Counted from the first letter of the stretch, positions 14,084-23,907 are shown. The stretch: 64,000 nucleotides of DNA from DASXZH01 sp036502005 (GCA_036502005.1 DASXZH010000011.1:1-64000); one strand, 5' to 3'. Notes: generated from the sequence alone by a model not told the origin. Translations and numbers: made by a program.

Positions 14084-17000
14084 AAACTCCAAAAAGCGGA
14101 TCACTTTCGTCGTTACTGAGCCTGATTTTTGGGCTTATTGCAACGCTCGCTATCGTCGGTTTCGGCATTACGGCCGAAGTTCCAGTTGGCATCATTAAAG
14201 GCACCGTCGTGATGCAGGAAAATGGACGCCCCTTGCAGGGCGCATTCGTGGCCATCACGAAGCTGGACGCCAATGACGATGATGAGTCGGACGACAGCAT
14301 CCGGACCGAGCACCACTTCAGGGTTAATAAATCGGGCGCGTTTGTTCTGCGCGACGTGCTGGCCGGCGATTACAAGCTCGAAGTCTCCGCCAAAGCTCAC
14401 AATATCGCAAAGCAGATGATCAAAGTGGCGGAAGGACAGCCCACTGTTTTGGATCTAGAGGCGAAGCCAGTCGACCCCTACCTGGAAATGTACGCGAGTC
14501 AGCGCGTCTATCTTCCTTCGGAGACAGCACGTATTCAGTTGAAGGGATTTGACAAGGGCACGTCGATCCATTCCCATATTTACAAGCTAGATTTCGACAA
14601 GATCATAAAAGATGGCGGCGTTTACAATGCGCTTGCCCCCCTCGCTCGTCCCGATGCCAAGAGCCCGGTTAATCCCGCCAGCATGGGCCAGCTTGTCAGC
14701 AAGAATGATATGCAGTTAGCGGATCGCGATGCGGAAGGAACCTTCCGCGACAAAATGCAACTGCCGCCATTGGCAGAAGGGCTCTATTGGGTGCAATGCC
14801 AACTCGGAACTCTCACCAAGGGAACTTGGATCAGCGTGAGCAAGATCGGGTTGATCATCAAGCACTCCTCTAAAGATTTGGCAGGCTATGTGACCATGCT
14901 TGATTCGGGGCAGCCGGTGCCTGGAGCAACCGTTGGTTTTGCCTCCGCGAGCGGCATGCTTGCTTCCGGTACGAGTTCTGCCGATGGCCTCGTTAGGCTT
15001 TCCCTCCCTAAGAAATCAGCCAGCACTGCTGAAGTGGTGGTCGCCTCTTTTGGAGCTTCTAAGGCGATGGTGGATTTCCACCGAGCCGATGAGGGTGACG
15101 ACGCGGGCGACGACGAAACAACCGGCGACTCCGAAGTCAAGATTTATTCCTATACTGATCGGCCGATTTACCGGCCGGGGGATTTGGTTCAGTTTAAAGG
15201 GATCGTCCGCGTTTTAAAGGGTTCTAAATATGTGCTTCCTAAAAAGCAGAGCGTGAGCATCCAGGTTCAGGATGGGCAGGGCAACGTTATCAACAACCAG
15301 ACTTTGGCGCTGAACGCGATGGGGTCCTATCATGGGCAGTATCAGTTCAGCCCAGATAGCTTGCCAGACGATTATTCTTTGGTTACCCACTATGGATCGG
15401 CAAGCGACACCAAAGACGTCGGCGTCGCTGCCTATCGCAAACCCACTTTCAGTATCGACGTAAAGGCGGAGAAACCCAGCTACATTCGCGGTGAGTCGGC
15501 CAAGGTCGTCGTTGCCACGAAGTATTACTACGGCGCGCCCGTGGTCGGTGCGACCGTCACGGCAACCGTTACCCGTTCGCCCTATTGGGATTGGAGCGAT
15601 TACGCCGATTCCGAAGAAGATTATTCGGATGAATACGGTGAGGATGAGTCGCCCGATCAATCCTATGGCGGCCAGCAGTTGGATACCTATAGCGGCGAGC
15701 AAACTCAACAGCTAACGGCGGTAACGGACGAGAACGGTAAGGCCACCTTTAACGTGCCTACTATCGGGGCGAACGAACCCGCCGAAGCTTCGAACGACTT
15801 CACGTATGACGTGAATGTGGACGTGAAGGACCAAAGCGACAAGGATTACAATGGCGATGGCACCTTTACCGTCATGCGGAGCGACGAGAAGGTGAAGCTC
15901 ACTTCCGATCTTGAAATATCCACGGCCGGCAAAGCTTTTACCGTGACTGGTATGGCCACCTCGATGGGCAAGCAGCCGCTTGCCAACCTATCGGTTGATA
16001 TCAGCTCAGGCTATTTGGAATGGACCAAGAAAGGCGACGAAATCGTAACCGAGCAGCAGAATCAGACGATCACAACCGGGCCTGATGGCAAGTTTACGCT
16101 TCAGTACAACCCTCCGGGGTCAGGGTTTTACCAAGTAAGCGCCTCATTTAAAGATGAGCGCGGGCACTTGGTGAGCAGAAAGATCCAGGTTTATATCTTT
16201 AACGATGTTTCGCTGCAGGAGGAGGCTGATCGCTTCCCATCTTCGAACATGTCCATCCTTCTGGACAAGAAGCAGTACAGGGCGGGCGATACGGTTAGAG
16301 CGCTGATTACTTGCGACGATCCCGGCGGCACGGCCATGCTATCCATCGAAGGGGCCATGATCTACCAAGTTCAGACCCTGAAGCTGGCGAAAAAGGCGAC
16401 GATGTTCGAGTTCAAAGTGGTGAACGACTATTCGCCGAACGCGTTCCTTTCGCTGGCTTACATTCACAACAAGAAGTATGCAGACGCCAACCGACAGGTT
16501 CTGATCGACCTTGGAATCAAAAAGCTTAGCGTTAACCTAACGCAGGATAAGCCGGCCTACCACCCGGGAGATACGGCTCATTACACGGTTACGACCAAAG
16601 ACGCCGATGGCAAGCCAGTCCCCGCTGAGGTCTCGCTCGGCGTGGTCGATGAGCCGATCTACGCGATCTTCGACGACCACTCGGACATCGTTAAAGGCTT
16701 CTATCCCAAGCGATCCGACGATATCCAAACCGATTATTCCTTCCCAGAAATGTATCTGGGTGGCGGCGACAAGGCGCCCACCAACATTCAGGTAAGGAGC
16801 AACTTTAAGGACACGGCATTCTGGCAACCCGACGTTTCCACCGACGCAAGCGGCCAAGCAAAGGTGAGCGTGAAACTGCCGGACAACATCACGAGTTGGC
16901 GAGCAACGGCGAGAGCCGTTACGAGCGACACTGAAGTTGGCCAGACCATGGACAACGTTCTTGCCCGCAAGGACCTGATGGTTCAGCTTTCCGCGCCCGC

Positions 17001-18903
17001 CTTCGTCGTGAACGGCGATCAGCAGCGCATGGTCGCTATGATCACCAACAATACGGGTCAAGCGGCAGATGTGAAGCTGCAGCTAGCTGCAAACAACGCC
17101 TCGGTGGAAGGCGATCTGAACCAGACCGTTCACATCGAAAATGGGGCGCTGCAAACGGTGGAATATAAGATGACCCCCGCCCACAGCGGTGAAGCCGATT
17201 TTGTTGCAAAGGCCTGGGTGCCTGGTGGGGCATCTGACGGGATGGAGCTCAAAGTCCCAGTTACGCCTCACGCCAGATTAAAAACCGATGGCTATGGCGG
17301 GGATACAAATACCACCCAAACCCTACCGCTGACGCTTGATCCCAATGCCGATAAGTATTCGGGCGGGTTGGCCATCTCCGTAACCCCAACCGTTGCCACA
17401 AGCCTCTTGGGCTCCCTAGATGCCTTCATCCAGTATCCATACGGATGCGTGGAGCAAACCACAAGCCGCTTCTTGCCGACCGTGATCTTCGCCAAGACCT
17501 TTAAGGATTTGGGCTTGCCACGGCCGAAGCTGGAGAGCCAGGTGCCTCAAATTGTTCAGGATAGCTACTCCAGACTTCAACAAATGCAGCATACAGATGG
17601 CGGTTGGGGCTGGTGGGATTATGATGCCAGCGACCCCTACATGACGGCTTATGTGTTAGAAGCGATCCACCGGGCTACCATAGCGGGTTTCCCGCCTCCG
17701 AAGAGTATCGATGTGGCGAAAGCCATTACGTGGGCCGAAGCCTTTGCGCAGAAACCGAAATTGCCGGCTGGCTTTATAAAGCCGACCGCGCAAGACTACC
17801 AAAAGCTGGCTACTGACACGGATTATCTCATTTACGCTTTGGCCCTTAACGGCCGGCCCTCGGCAACCACGCTATTAGATAAAGCCGACATCGGCAAAGC
17901 CGATGCTGCGCAGTGTGCTTTCTTGGCCCTAGCCGCAAACACAATAGGGGCCAGCGAAACGGCAAAGCGCGATCAACTGATCTCTAGAATGCTCTCACTC
18001 GGGCACGAGACCCGTTCGACCATGGAGTGGGCGCCGGAAGACTATTGGGGCTACGAAACGACGGGACGGTGCTTTATGGCCCTCGAAACCGTGCAGCCTG
18101 ATAGCCCGACAATCCCGAAAATTGTGAATCTGCTCATGCAGAAGCGCACCGGCGATATGTGGTTTAGCACCCGCGATACTTCGGCGATCTTGCTCGTCAT
18201 GGCAGATTATCTGCGCCACACCAAAGAACTTCTATCCAACGCCGATATCGTGGTTAGCCTTAATGGGAAAAGCATAAAAGAACTGCAATTCCAACAAGGC
18301 TCTTTCGATGATGAAGCAACTCAGATCAAGCTGCCGATTAGCGCACTAACCACGGGCCAGAACAACTTGCAGTTCCAAGCGAAAAGCGGCACTTGCTACT
18401 ACACAACGACTCTGAAACAATATGTGGTTTCAGCCGATTTAGTAGCACTTACTCCCACCAGTGGATTCTCGATCACGCGCACTTACCACAAACTCCAGGC
18501 ACAAAAAATGGAAGATGGCACGCTAAAGCTGCTGCCGAGCAAGGATCCGGTCTCCGAATACAACTCAGGCGATGTACTTCGTTGTGAGATTAAGATCCAC
18601 TCCGACGTGCCGCGAAGCTACCTCTTTATCGAAGACCCAACCCCTAGCGGTCTCCACGTCACCGATAAGGAGAGACCCGACGATGGCGAGCAGTGGGTTT
18701 TCTGGTGGTCAAGAACGGTGATCCTAGACGACCGTGTTTGCTTCTTCGCCCGCGATCTTCCGTCTGGTGACCAAGAAATTGATTACGTTCTGCAAGCGGA
18801 AAATCCAGGCAAGTGCGACGCCCTTCCGGTGACAACTTACAACATGTACGATCCTTCGGAAATGGCGAGCGGCAGCGGACTCGCGCTTCAGGTGAACCCA
18901 TGA
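14080..18903 (+). CDS. Bacterial alpha-2-macroglobulin with thioester
   Basis: A 1607-residue protease-trapping protein. An N-terminal membrane anchor (about residues 10-30) is followed by macroglobulin-type beta domains with SYTDRPIYRPGDLVQFKG and DTVRALITCDD segments. The bait-region stretch follows the alpha-2-macroglobulin core (WQPDVSTDASGQAKVSVKLP and NITSWRATARAV). The thioester motif is GCVEQTTS, with Cys1123 and Gln1126, inside the helical TED domain. Such proteins covalently trap proteases in the periplasm. Bacterial copies are usually paired with PBP1C; here the neighbour is a VanW protein. It starts at GTG 14080, overlapping the upstream stop, and its stop overlaps the next start. 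A DDDESDD acidic loop lies near residue 65. The family is certain; the biological target is not. Confidence 0.93.
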   Translation: MKTPKSGSLSSLLSLIFGLIATLAIVGFGITAEVPVGIIKGTVVMQENGRPLQGAFVAITKLDANDDDESDDSIRTEHHFRVNKSGAFVLRDVLAGDYKLEVSAKAHNIAKQMIKVAEGQPTVLDLEAKPVDPYLEMYASQRVYLPSETARIQLKGFDKGTSIHSHIYKLDFDKIIKDGGVYNALAPLARPDAKSPVNPASMGQLVSKNDMQLADRDAEGTFRDKMQLPPLAEGLYWVQCQLGTLTKGTWISVSKIGLIIKHSSKDLAGYVTMLDSGQPVPGATVGFASASGMLASGTSSADGLVRLSLPKKSASTAEVVVASFGASKAMVDFHRADEGDDAGDDETTGDSEVKIYSYTDRPIYRPGDLVQFKGIVRVLKGSKYVLPKKQSVSIQVQDGQGNVINNQTLALNAMGSYHGQYQFSPDSLPDDYSLVTHYGSASDTKDVGVAAYRKPTFSIDVKAEKPSYIRGESAKVVVATKYYYGAPVVGATVTATVTRSPYWDWSDYADSEEDYSDEYGEDESPDQSYGGQQLDTYSGEQTQQLTAVTDENGKATFNVPTIGANEPAEASNDFTYDVNVDVKDQSDKDYNGDGTFTVMRSDEKVKLTSDLEISTAGKAFTVTGMATSMGKQPLANLSVDISSGYLEWTKKGDEIVTEQQNQTITTGPDGKFTLQYNPPGSGFYQVSASFKDERGHLVSRKIQVYIFNDVSLQEEADRFPSSNMSILLDKKQYRAGDTVRALITCDDPGGTAMLSIEGAMIYQVQTLKLAKKATMFEFKVVNDYSPNAFLSLAYIHNKKYADANRQVLIDLGIKKLSVNLTQDKPAYHPGDTAHYTVTTKDADGKPVPAEVSLGVVDEPIYAIFDDHSDIVKGFYPKRSDDIQTDYSFPEMYLGGGDKAPTNIQVRSNFKDTAFWQPDVSTDASGQAKVSVKLPDNITSWRATARAVTSDTEVGQTMDNVLARKDLMVQLSAPAFVVNGDQQRMVAMITNNTGQAADVKLQLAANNASVEGDLNQTVHIENGALQTVEYKMTPAHSGEADFVAKAWVPGGASDGMELKVPVTPHARLKTDGYGGDTNTTQTLPLTLDPNADKYSGGLAISVTPTVATSLLGSLDAFIQYPYGCVEQTTSRFLPTVIFAKTFKDLGLPRPKLESQVPQIVQDSYSRLQQMQHTDGGWGWWDYDASDPYMTAYVLEAIHRATIAGFPPPKSIDVAKAITWAEAFAQKPKLPAGFIKPTAQDYQKLATDTDYLIYALALNGRPSATTLLDKADIGKADAAQCAFLALAANTIGASETAKRDQLISRMLSLGHETRSTMEWAPEDYWGYETTGRCFMALETVQPDSPTIPKIVNLLMQKRTGDMWFSTRDTSAILLVMADYLRHTKELLSNADIVVSLNGKSIKELQFQQGSFDDEATQIKLPISALTTGQNNLQFQAKSGTCYYTTTLKQYVVSADLVALTPTSGFSITRTYHKLQAQKMEDGTLKLLPSKDPVSEYNSGDVLRCEIKIHSDVPRSYLFIEDPTPSGLHVTDKERPDDGEQWVFWWSRTVILDDRVCFFARDLPSGDQEIDYVLQAENPGKCDALPVTTYNMYDPSEMASGSGLALQVNP

Positions 18904-19631
18904 GGGTCTTGGTCTTGCCCGTCGCCATCGCTCTTTGCGGAGCAGCATTCTTGATGCCTGCCCCGGCAAAGCCAGTGTTGCTGGCCAGCTTTGAAACAAG
19001 CCTGGTCGGACGAACGGCGGCTCAACGTCACAATGCCGAGCTAGCGATCCGCAAACTAAACGGGGCCGTGATCCAGCCTGGGCAGGAGTTTTCTTTTAAC
19101 GATCGAGTCGGGAGTTGGTCGCGAGACCAGGGTTACCGGCGCGCGCCCGTGAGCTATAATGGAACTCTTATTGCCGATTGGGGGGGAGGCGTTTGCCAGA
19201 CCTCAACCACCCTTTACAACGCGGCGCTTTTGGCAGGAATGGATGTCACGGAACGGAACCACCATCGGTTTGCTCCCGAATACGTGGATCCGGGCCGGGA
19301 TGCCGCCGTAGCCTATGGCGAGATCGATCTAAAGTTCAAAAACCCTCTCCAAGTTCCAGTTAAGATTGAAGGAAAAATACAAGGTGATAGGCTTGAACTC
19401 AGTTTTTACGGGTCGAAGCAGTTGCCCGTAAAGCCAGAGATTGTAACGGAAGTGAAGTCGATCCAAGAACCCAGGATTTATCGCCTTCCAGGCGATGGAG
19501 GCACCCACTTCATTCGAAACTCCGGAAAAGCCGGATGCGCGGTTTGGACCTATCGGATTACGGGTCCCAGAAGGGAACTGCTATCCACCGACGAGTATCC
19601 GGTCATGAATAAGATCGAGGAATCGGAGTAG
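18900..19631 (+). CDS. VanW-family protein
   Basis: A 243-residue exported protein starting at ATG 18900, which overlaps the upstream TGA (ATGA). Residues 1-20 are a signal peptide or anchor. Residues about 40-175 match the VanW family: FNDRVGSWSRDQGYRRAPVS, GGGVCQTSTTLYNAALLAGM and the following ERNHHRFAPEYV segment. VanW proteins occur in glycopeptide-resistance clusters and more widely in cell-envelope loci; the biochemical activity is unproven. Coupling to alpha-2-macroglobulin suggests a cell-wall-linked defence role, for instance against wall-attacking predators, which is inference. A longer in-frame reading upstream would overlap the alpha-2-macroglobulin end and is rejected. Confidence 0.88.
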   Translation: MRVLVLPVAIALCGAAFLMPAPAKPVLLASFETSLVGRTAAQRHNAELAIRKLNGAVIQPGQEFSFNDRVGSWSRDQGYRRAPVSYNGTLIADWGGGVCQTSTTLYNAALLAGMDVTERNHHRFAPEYVDPGRDAAVAYGEIDLKFKNPLQVPVKIEGKIQGDRLELSFYGSKQLPVKPEIVTEVKSIQEPRIYRLPGDGGTHFIRNSGKAGCAVWTYRITGPRRELLSTDEYPVMNKIEESE

Positions 19632-19636
19632 GCTCA

Positions 19637-20017
19637 TCACTGTTCGGTGATGTGAAACCAGATGCCCCCGCCCTTTTCCGTCCACGTTTTGACCGCTGCT
19701 CCTTTTGACACCACCACGTTAATTTGCCCCGACCCCTGCCAGGCCCACTTCACAAACTTGCCGTTGTGCACGGTGGCCCAGGCGCTGTTCGTCTTGAGAA
19801 ATGCGTGAGCTCCATAAACATTAATGGTATCGGGCTTGCCTTCAATGAGCCACGCTCCATCGGGGGAGCCCAACAGGCTCCCACCAAAAACACGCGCCGC
19901 GTCAATCAAAAGGCCCATTATGGCGATTATAACGATGAACCCTATGAGGCCGGGCACGCGGCTTTTAAAACGTCGCCACGCACTAATTATCATGAGACGG
20001 TTTCGATGTGGCTGCAT
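19637..20017 (-). CDS. Single-TM anchored hypothetical protein
   Basis: A protein of about 126 residues with one membrane segment (PGLIGFIVIIAIMGLLIDAA) and a C-terminal outside domain of beta character (TINVYGAHAFLKTNSAWATV ... GGGIWFHITEQ). No family recognised. Start codons at 20065, 20017 and 19993 are all in frame and none has a good ribosome-binding site; 20017 is a compromise. The gene is convergent with the VanW gene, and CATCAC-TGTTCG-GTGATG lies over its last codons and could end transcription from either side. Confidence 0.55.
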   Translation of the reverse strand: MQPHRNRLMIISAWRRFKSRVPGLIGFIVIIAIMGLLIDAARVFGGSLLGSPDGAWLIEGKPDTINVYGAHAFLKTNSAWATVHNGKFVKWAWQGSGQINVVVSKGAAVKTWTEKGGGIWFHITEQ

Positions 20018-20098
20018 GTTACAAGCATTTTTCCCACAAGGTCTCCGCAACGGTTCTAATAACATTTCTGGTTCGTCTTAGGTATTCTCAGGATCGAA

Positions 20099-20320
20099 AT
20101 GCCACTATTAATCTTTAGCCTTCTCGCAACCGCATTTTGCGTTTGGATGTGGAAAAAATCAGTGATAAGAGGCACCGGCGAGGGAGCAGAAGCGAGCATT
20201 TCGCGCGCTGTCGCTTCCGCTTTTTGGATCACGGCGGTCATGGTGGTCTCGTTTCTCACGCTTCAGCTTTTCGCCCGAGAATTAGCCGTTTGGTGCGGTT
20301 ACGCTGGAAAGCCCTTTTAA
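20099..20320 (+). CDS. Small two-TM membrane protein (73 aa)
   Basis: ATG 20099, with AGGA 8 bases upstream, encodes 73 residues with two hydrophobic helices (MPLLIFSLLATAFCVWMW and WITAVMVVSFLTLQLFA) around a short charged loop. Nothing more specific is visible. It precedes the rhamnose-type importer by 45 bp, but a separate promoter seems to lie in that gap, so it is probably not part of that operon. Confidence 0.55.
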   Translation: MPLLIFSLLATAFCVWMWKKSVIRGTGEGAEASISRAVASAFWITAVMVVSFLTLQLFARELAVWCGYAGKPF

Positions 20321-20323
20321 GCC

Positions 20324-20353
20324 TTAACAATCCCGCCTCAAAAACGGTAGCAT
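20324..20353 (+). promoter_or_regulatory. Putative sigma-70-type promoter of the rhamnose operon
   Basis: TTAACA at 20324-20329 and TAGCAT at 20348-20353 are separated by 18 bases. Transcription would begin around 20360, a few bases before the ATG at 20366. This is the only promoter-like sequence found in the 45-bp gap before the importer genes. Confidence 0.5.
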
Positions 20354-20365
20354 GGGCTACCCGAC

Positions 20366-21865
20366 ATGGAGAGGCGGTCCTGCACAGTTGAAGCGGCTGA
20401 TATCACGGTCACCTTTTCTGGGGTCGACGTACTCAAATCTGTTTCCCTGGAGCTAAAGCCCGGGGAGATCCACGCCATTACCGGCGAGAACGGGGCCGGC
20501 AAATCGAGTTTAGCCAAAGTTATCGCCGGCGTTTATCGACCTCGTTTGGGGCGAATTTTGCTCGATGGCGAGGAGATTAGCTTTAAAAACCCCCGAGAGG
20601 CCTTACGCCACGGGATTGCTCTAATCCACCAAGAGCCGCTGACTTTGCCTGATTTAGATATCGCGGAGAATATTTTTGCCGGCCATCACCTAGTGAAAGC
20701 CGGCTTAGTGGACTGGAGGTCGCTTTATGCTCGAGCGGATGCGTTGTTGGCGGAACTGGGGGTGACACTCGACCCCCACGCGAAAGTTGGCACCCTAAGC
20801 GTGGCCCAGCAGCAAATGGTGGAGCTTGCCAGCGCCCTTTCGCAGGACGCCATGGTTTGGATATTCGATGAGACGACTGCACCCCTAACGCCTAAGGAGG
20901 TAGAAGAGCTTTTTAAAGTGATGCGCGCGTTAAAAGAGCGCGGCTGTGCGATAGCCATGGTCACTCATCACCTGGAAGAACTGTTTCTTATTTCGGATCG
21001 AATCACCGTCTTACGAGATGGAGAAAAGGTGGCCGAGAAAGCAACCGCCGAGACCAACATTTCTGAGATTGTCCAGCTTATGGTTGGCAGAGAGCTGAGT
21101 TCCGAAAAGCTGCATGCGGAGTCAGGGTCGGCTGCCGCGCCATTTCTTGCTGTCCACAACCTTAGCGGGCCGGGATTCCACGATGTCAGTCTAGATGTTC
21201 GCCCGGGCGAAGTGGTTTGCCTTTCCGGCTTGGTTGGTTCGGGGAGGACAGAGTTCGCCCGCGCTTTGTTTGGGATCACAAGAGCCACGGCAGGATCTAT
21301 TCAGTTAGGCGGGGCCGAAGTAATGATCACTTCTCCGAGGGCAGCCAAACAAATGGGCATCGCGTTGGTTCCGGAAGATAGACAGCACGATGGACTCTTA
21401 ATGCCCCAGGCCATCGCCTTTAACGCGACCTTGGCGCGGCTATCCAAGTTATGTCGAAGTGGCTGGCTGAATAGAAAGAAACTCGAACAGGCCTCGATGG
21501 GCTATGCGGAAAGGCTCAGGCTTGCCTATCGTGGGCAAGATCAACCGGTCATGGAACTCAGCGGAGGCAACCAGCAGAAGGTTGTTATTTCCAAGTGGCT
21601 GATGACGGAGCCAAAGCTCCTGATCCTAGATGAACCTACGCGCGGTGTGGATGTCGGCGCTAAACATGAGGTCCATAAGCTGATTCGAGAGCAAGCAGAG
21701 CAGGGGCTGGCGGTGCTCATGATCTCCAGCGATTTACCGGAAGTTTTGGCACTGAGCGACCGCATTCTGGTGATGCATGCAGGAACCGTGGTGGCGGAGA
21801 TAGAAGGGAAGTCGGCAACCCAGGAACAGGTTATGTTTGCCGCAACCGGGCAGGGCGCAGCTTGA
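20366..21865 (+). CDS. rhaT: Sugar ABC importer ATPase (RbsA/RhaT type)
   Basis: A 499-residue protein with two fused ABC cassettes, as in the carbohydrate-uptake (CUT2) family. The first has Walker A GENGAGKSS (about residue 40), a weak signature (SVAQQQMVELA) and Walker B WIFDETTAPL. The second has a degenerate Walker A (GLVGSGRTE), the signature LSGGNQQKVV and Walker B LLILDEPTRGVDVG. Loss of the second Lys is normal in this family. It energises import of a monosaccharide. The fused aldolase downstream identifies the likely sugar as L-rhamnose. It is the first gene of the operon; its stop overlaps the TTG start of the permease. Confidence 0.88.
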   Translation: MERRSCTVEAADITVTFSGVDVLKSVSLELKPGEIHAITGENGAGKSSLAKVIAGVYRPRLGRILLDGEEISFKNPREALRHGIALIHQEPLTLPDLDIAENIFAGHHLVKAGLVDWRSLYARADALLAELGVTLDPHAKVGTLSVAQQQMVELASALSQDAMVWIFDETTAPLTPKEVEELFKVMRALKERGCAIAMVTHHLEELFLISDRITVLRDGEKVAEKATAETNISEIVQLMVGRELSSEKLHAESGSAAAPFLAVHNLSGPGFHDVSLDVRPGEVVCLSGLVGSGRTEFARALFGITRATAGSIQLGGAEVMITSPRAAKQMGIALVPEDRQHDGLLMPQAIAFNATLARLSKLCRSGWLNRKKLEQASMGYAERLRLAYRGQDQPVMELSGGNQQKVVISKWLMTEPKLLILDEPTRGVDVGAKHEVHKLIREQAEQGLAVLMISSDLPEVLALSDRILVMHAGTVVAEIEGKSATQEQVMFAATGQGAA

Positions 21866-22833
21866 AACTCGGCCTTCGTGAGTGGCTTGCCCTCACCTTT
21901 GTGGTGCTCGTTTGCCTTTTCGCGGGGTTGAAAGATCCGCGCTTTTTTGGTCCTAAGAGCATTGATTCCATTCTGCTCTGGTTGCCGCTCATTACGGTCG
22001 TTGCCATGGGCGAAATGCTGGTCATTGTCACTCGTGAGATCGATATTTCGGTGGGCTCCATGCTGGGTTTTACGGGCATTGCGGTGGGATTGATGTTTAA
22101 GGCGAATCCTCACTTATCGGTTCCCGTAGCCATCTTGGCTGGGCTTGGCGTTGGGCTTTTGCTTGGTTTTGTAAATGGCGCCCTTGTGACTTGGGGCAAG
22201 ATCTCGTCGCTAATTGTCACCATTGGCACCTTGGCTGGATTCAGGGGGCTAAGCTTCCTAGTTAGCAAAGGAGACGAGATCGATTCCAGCATGGTCCCCG
22301 ACAGCCTAACTTCGCTTTCAACGAAAGGCATTCATGTTGGGCATGTGACGATCTCGGTTCTGCTGATCATCGCGCTCGTTGTTGCAGTTATTACGGCCCT
22401 CTTTTTGCGGTTCGCCAGATTGGGCCGCGATATTTATGCGATGGGCAACAACCCGCAAGCAGCCTATCTTCGTGGCATTTCGCCCAATAAGATCACCATG
22501 TTTGTTTTCTGCGTCGCAGGCGCCCTAGGTGGATTGGCGGGCGTGATGTATGCCGCTCGGTTTGGGTTCGTGAACCCAGGAAGCGCAGGGCAGGGATTCG
22601 AGCTAACCGTCATTGCCGCCGTCGCCATCGGTGGCGTAAAGCTGATGGGCGGCTCGGGGTCTGTATTCGGCGTTCTTATGGGTTGCCTACTGCTTTCGTG
22701 CATCAACGTGGCTTTGAGCGTGCTCGGCATCGATGCCAACTGGCAGCTTCTTGCCTACGGCTTGGTTATACTGGCCGCGATTCTGCTAGATGCGATGGCT
22801 ACAAAGTGGCATACAAGGAAGGCTGCGGCATGA
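21862..22833 (+). CDS. rhaP: Sugar ABC importer permease 1 (RbsC/RhaP type)
   Basis: A 323-residue integral membrane protein of the CUT2 permease family with eight to ten hydrophobic segments. Family landmarks are EIDISVGSMLGFTG near residue 55, GFVNGALVTWGKISSLIVTIGT near 100, and GGLAGVMYAARFG and AAVAIGGVKLMGGSGSVFGV in the C-terminal third. It starts at TTG 21862, overlapping the ATPase stop. With the next gene it would form the heterodimeric channel of the rhamnose importer. Confidence 0.87.
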   Translation: MKLGLREWLALTFVVLVCLFAGLKDPRFFGPKSIDSILLWLPLITVVAMGEMLVIVTREIDISVGSMLGFTGIAVGLMFKANPHLSVPVAILAGLGVGLLLGFVNGALVTWGKISSLIVTIGTLAGFRGLSFLVSKGDEIDSSMVPDSLTSLSTKGIHVGHVTISVLLIIALVVAVITALFLRFARLGRDIYAMGNNPQAAYLRGISPNKITMFVFCVAGALGGLAGVMYAARFGFVNPGSAGQGFELTVIAAVAIGGVKLMGGSGSVFGVLMGCLLLSCINVALSVLGIDANWQLLAYGLVILAAILLDAMATKWHTRKAAA

Positions 22834-23777
22834 AGTGGCGCGCGCTGGTTCCAGCCGTATTGTTGGTGATCGCGACCTTTATAGGTTCCCGCCTTTCGCC
22901 CAAGTTTTTAGATTTCCATTTCCTGTTGGACCGTTCGACACTGGTGATGGAAACCGGTCTCATCGCGCTTGGAATGACGTTCGTGATGATCTGCGGCGAG
23001 ATCGACCTTTCCGTAGCTTCCAATATGGTTCTGACCGGATGCGTAACCGCCAAGCTGCTTGAAAAAGGCTGGGGCATTCCGGCTGGCGTAGCGTTTGCCT
23101 GCCTTATGGGAACAGGGCTGGGATTCTTGAACGGCTTGCTTACGGCAAAGCTCAAGCTCCCCTCCTTTTTGGTGACGCTTGGAACGATGGCCGCCTATCG
23201 TGGAGCGGCCCAGGCCATGATGGGGCCCGATTCGGTGAAGCTGCCCAAGGGGTTTGTGAACCTAGATGAATCCTATGTGCTTGGCATTCCATGGCCGGTA
23301 ATGATCTTTCTGGTTATCGCCGTGATCACGGCGATTGTGCTGCACCAAACTGTGTTTGGCAGGTGGGCATTTTCAACGGGAACGAATGAAAGCGCTTCGC
23401 GCTACTCTGGAATCCCAACGGACCGAGTGAAGATCCTGGTGTTTGCTCTTACCGGCCTCATGTGCGGTATCGGATCTTGCATGCTTACTTCTCGGCTGGG
23501 AGTGGCGCGCTACGATCTTGCCAATGGCGCGGAGCTGGATGCGATTACGGTGGTTGCCGTTGGGGGCACTTCGATTTTTGGCGGCAGTGGGACTATGTTG
23601 GGGACTATTCTTTCGCTTTTTCTAATCGACATTATGCGAAGCGCCATGGGTGTAGCTAACATGAAGGCGGAATACCAACTGACTGCGATTGGGTCGTTGC
23701 TGATCCTTTCCGTGTTGGCGATGAATTTGGGGGGCAAGATTAGGTTGAGCAAAAGAAGCAGCGCAGGGGCGACGTAA
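22830..23777 (+). CDS. rhaQ: Sugar ABC importer permease 2 (RbsC/RhaQ type)
   Basis: A 315-residue CUT2-type permease. ATG 22830 overlaps the previous stop (ATGA); a longer in-frame reading from 22683 would lie inside the first permease and is rejected. Landmarks match those of its partner: GEIDLSVASNMVLTG, NGLLTAKLKLPSFLVTLGTM, and AITVVAVGGTSIFGGSGTML near the end. The two permeases are clearly paralogous. The binding protein follows after a 271-bp gap that contains a dispersed repeat, so that gene has its own promoter. Confidence 0.87.
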   Translation: MKWRALVPAVLLVIATFIGSRLSPKFLDFHFLLDRSTLVMETGLIALGMTFVMICGEIDLSVASNMVLTGCVTAKLLEKGWGIPAGVAFACLMGTGLGFLNGLLTAKLKLPSFLVTLGTMAAYRGAAQAMMGPDSVKLPKGFVNLDESYVLGIPWPVMIFLVIAVITAIVLHQTVFGRWAFSTGTNESASRYSGIPTDRVKILVFALTGLMCGIGSCMLTSRLGVARYDLANGAELDAITVVAVGGTSIFGGSGTMLGTILSLFLIDIMRSAMGVANMKAEYQLTAIGSLLILSVLAMNLGGKIRLSKRSSAGAT

Positions 23778-23821
23778 CCCACAAAGCTATTACGTTAAGG
23801 AATTCTCGATTGCCGCAAGAC

Positions 23822-23907
23822 CCAAGCACCTCTCGGGCGGAGGGGCCGGTGAGTCCGCGAACCGGGGGAGGTCGGTTAACGAGCCTCGAAAAAGGGGGTT
23901 ATAGCTT
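23822..23907 (+). repeat. Dispersed GC-rich repeat, copy B
   Basis: CACCTCTCGGGCGGAGGGGC, then GAGTCCGCGAACCGGGGGAGGTC, then AGGGGGTTATAGCTTAA. This is nearly the same as copy A at 6805-6897 in segment order and sequence. It lies in the gap between the second permease and the sugar-binding lipoprotein. Confidence 0.7.

Noticed and set aside
15214..15708. Long minus-strand frame inside the alpha-2-macroglobulin gene
   Set aside because: Mirrors the acidic Asp/Tyr-rich segment of the real gene; no start signal or motif.
22683..22829. Longer start for the second permease
   Set aside because: Would overlap 150 bases of the first permease; ATG 22830 with ATGA overlap fits the operon.
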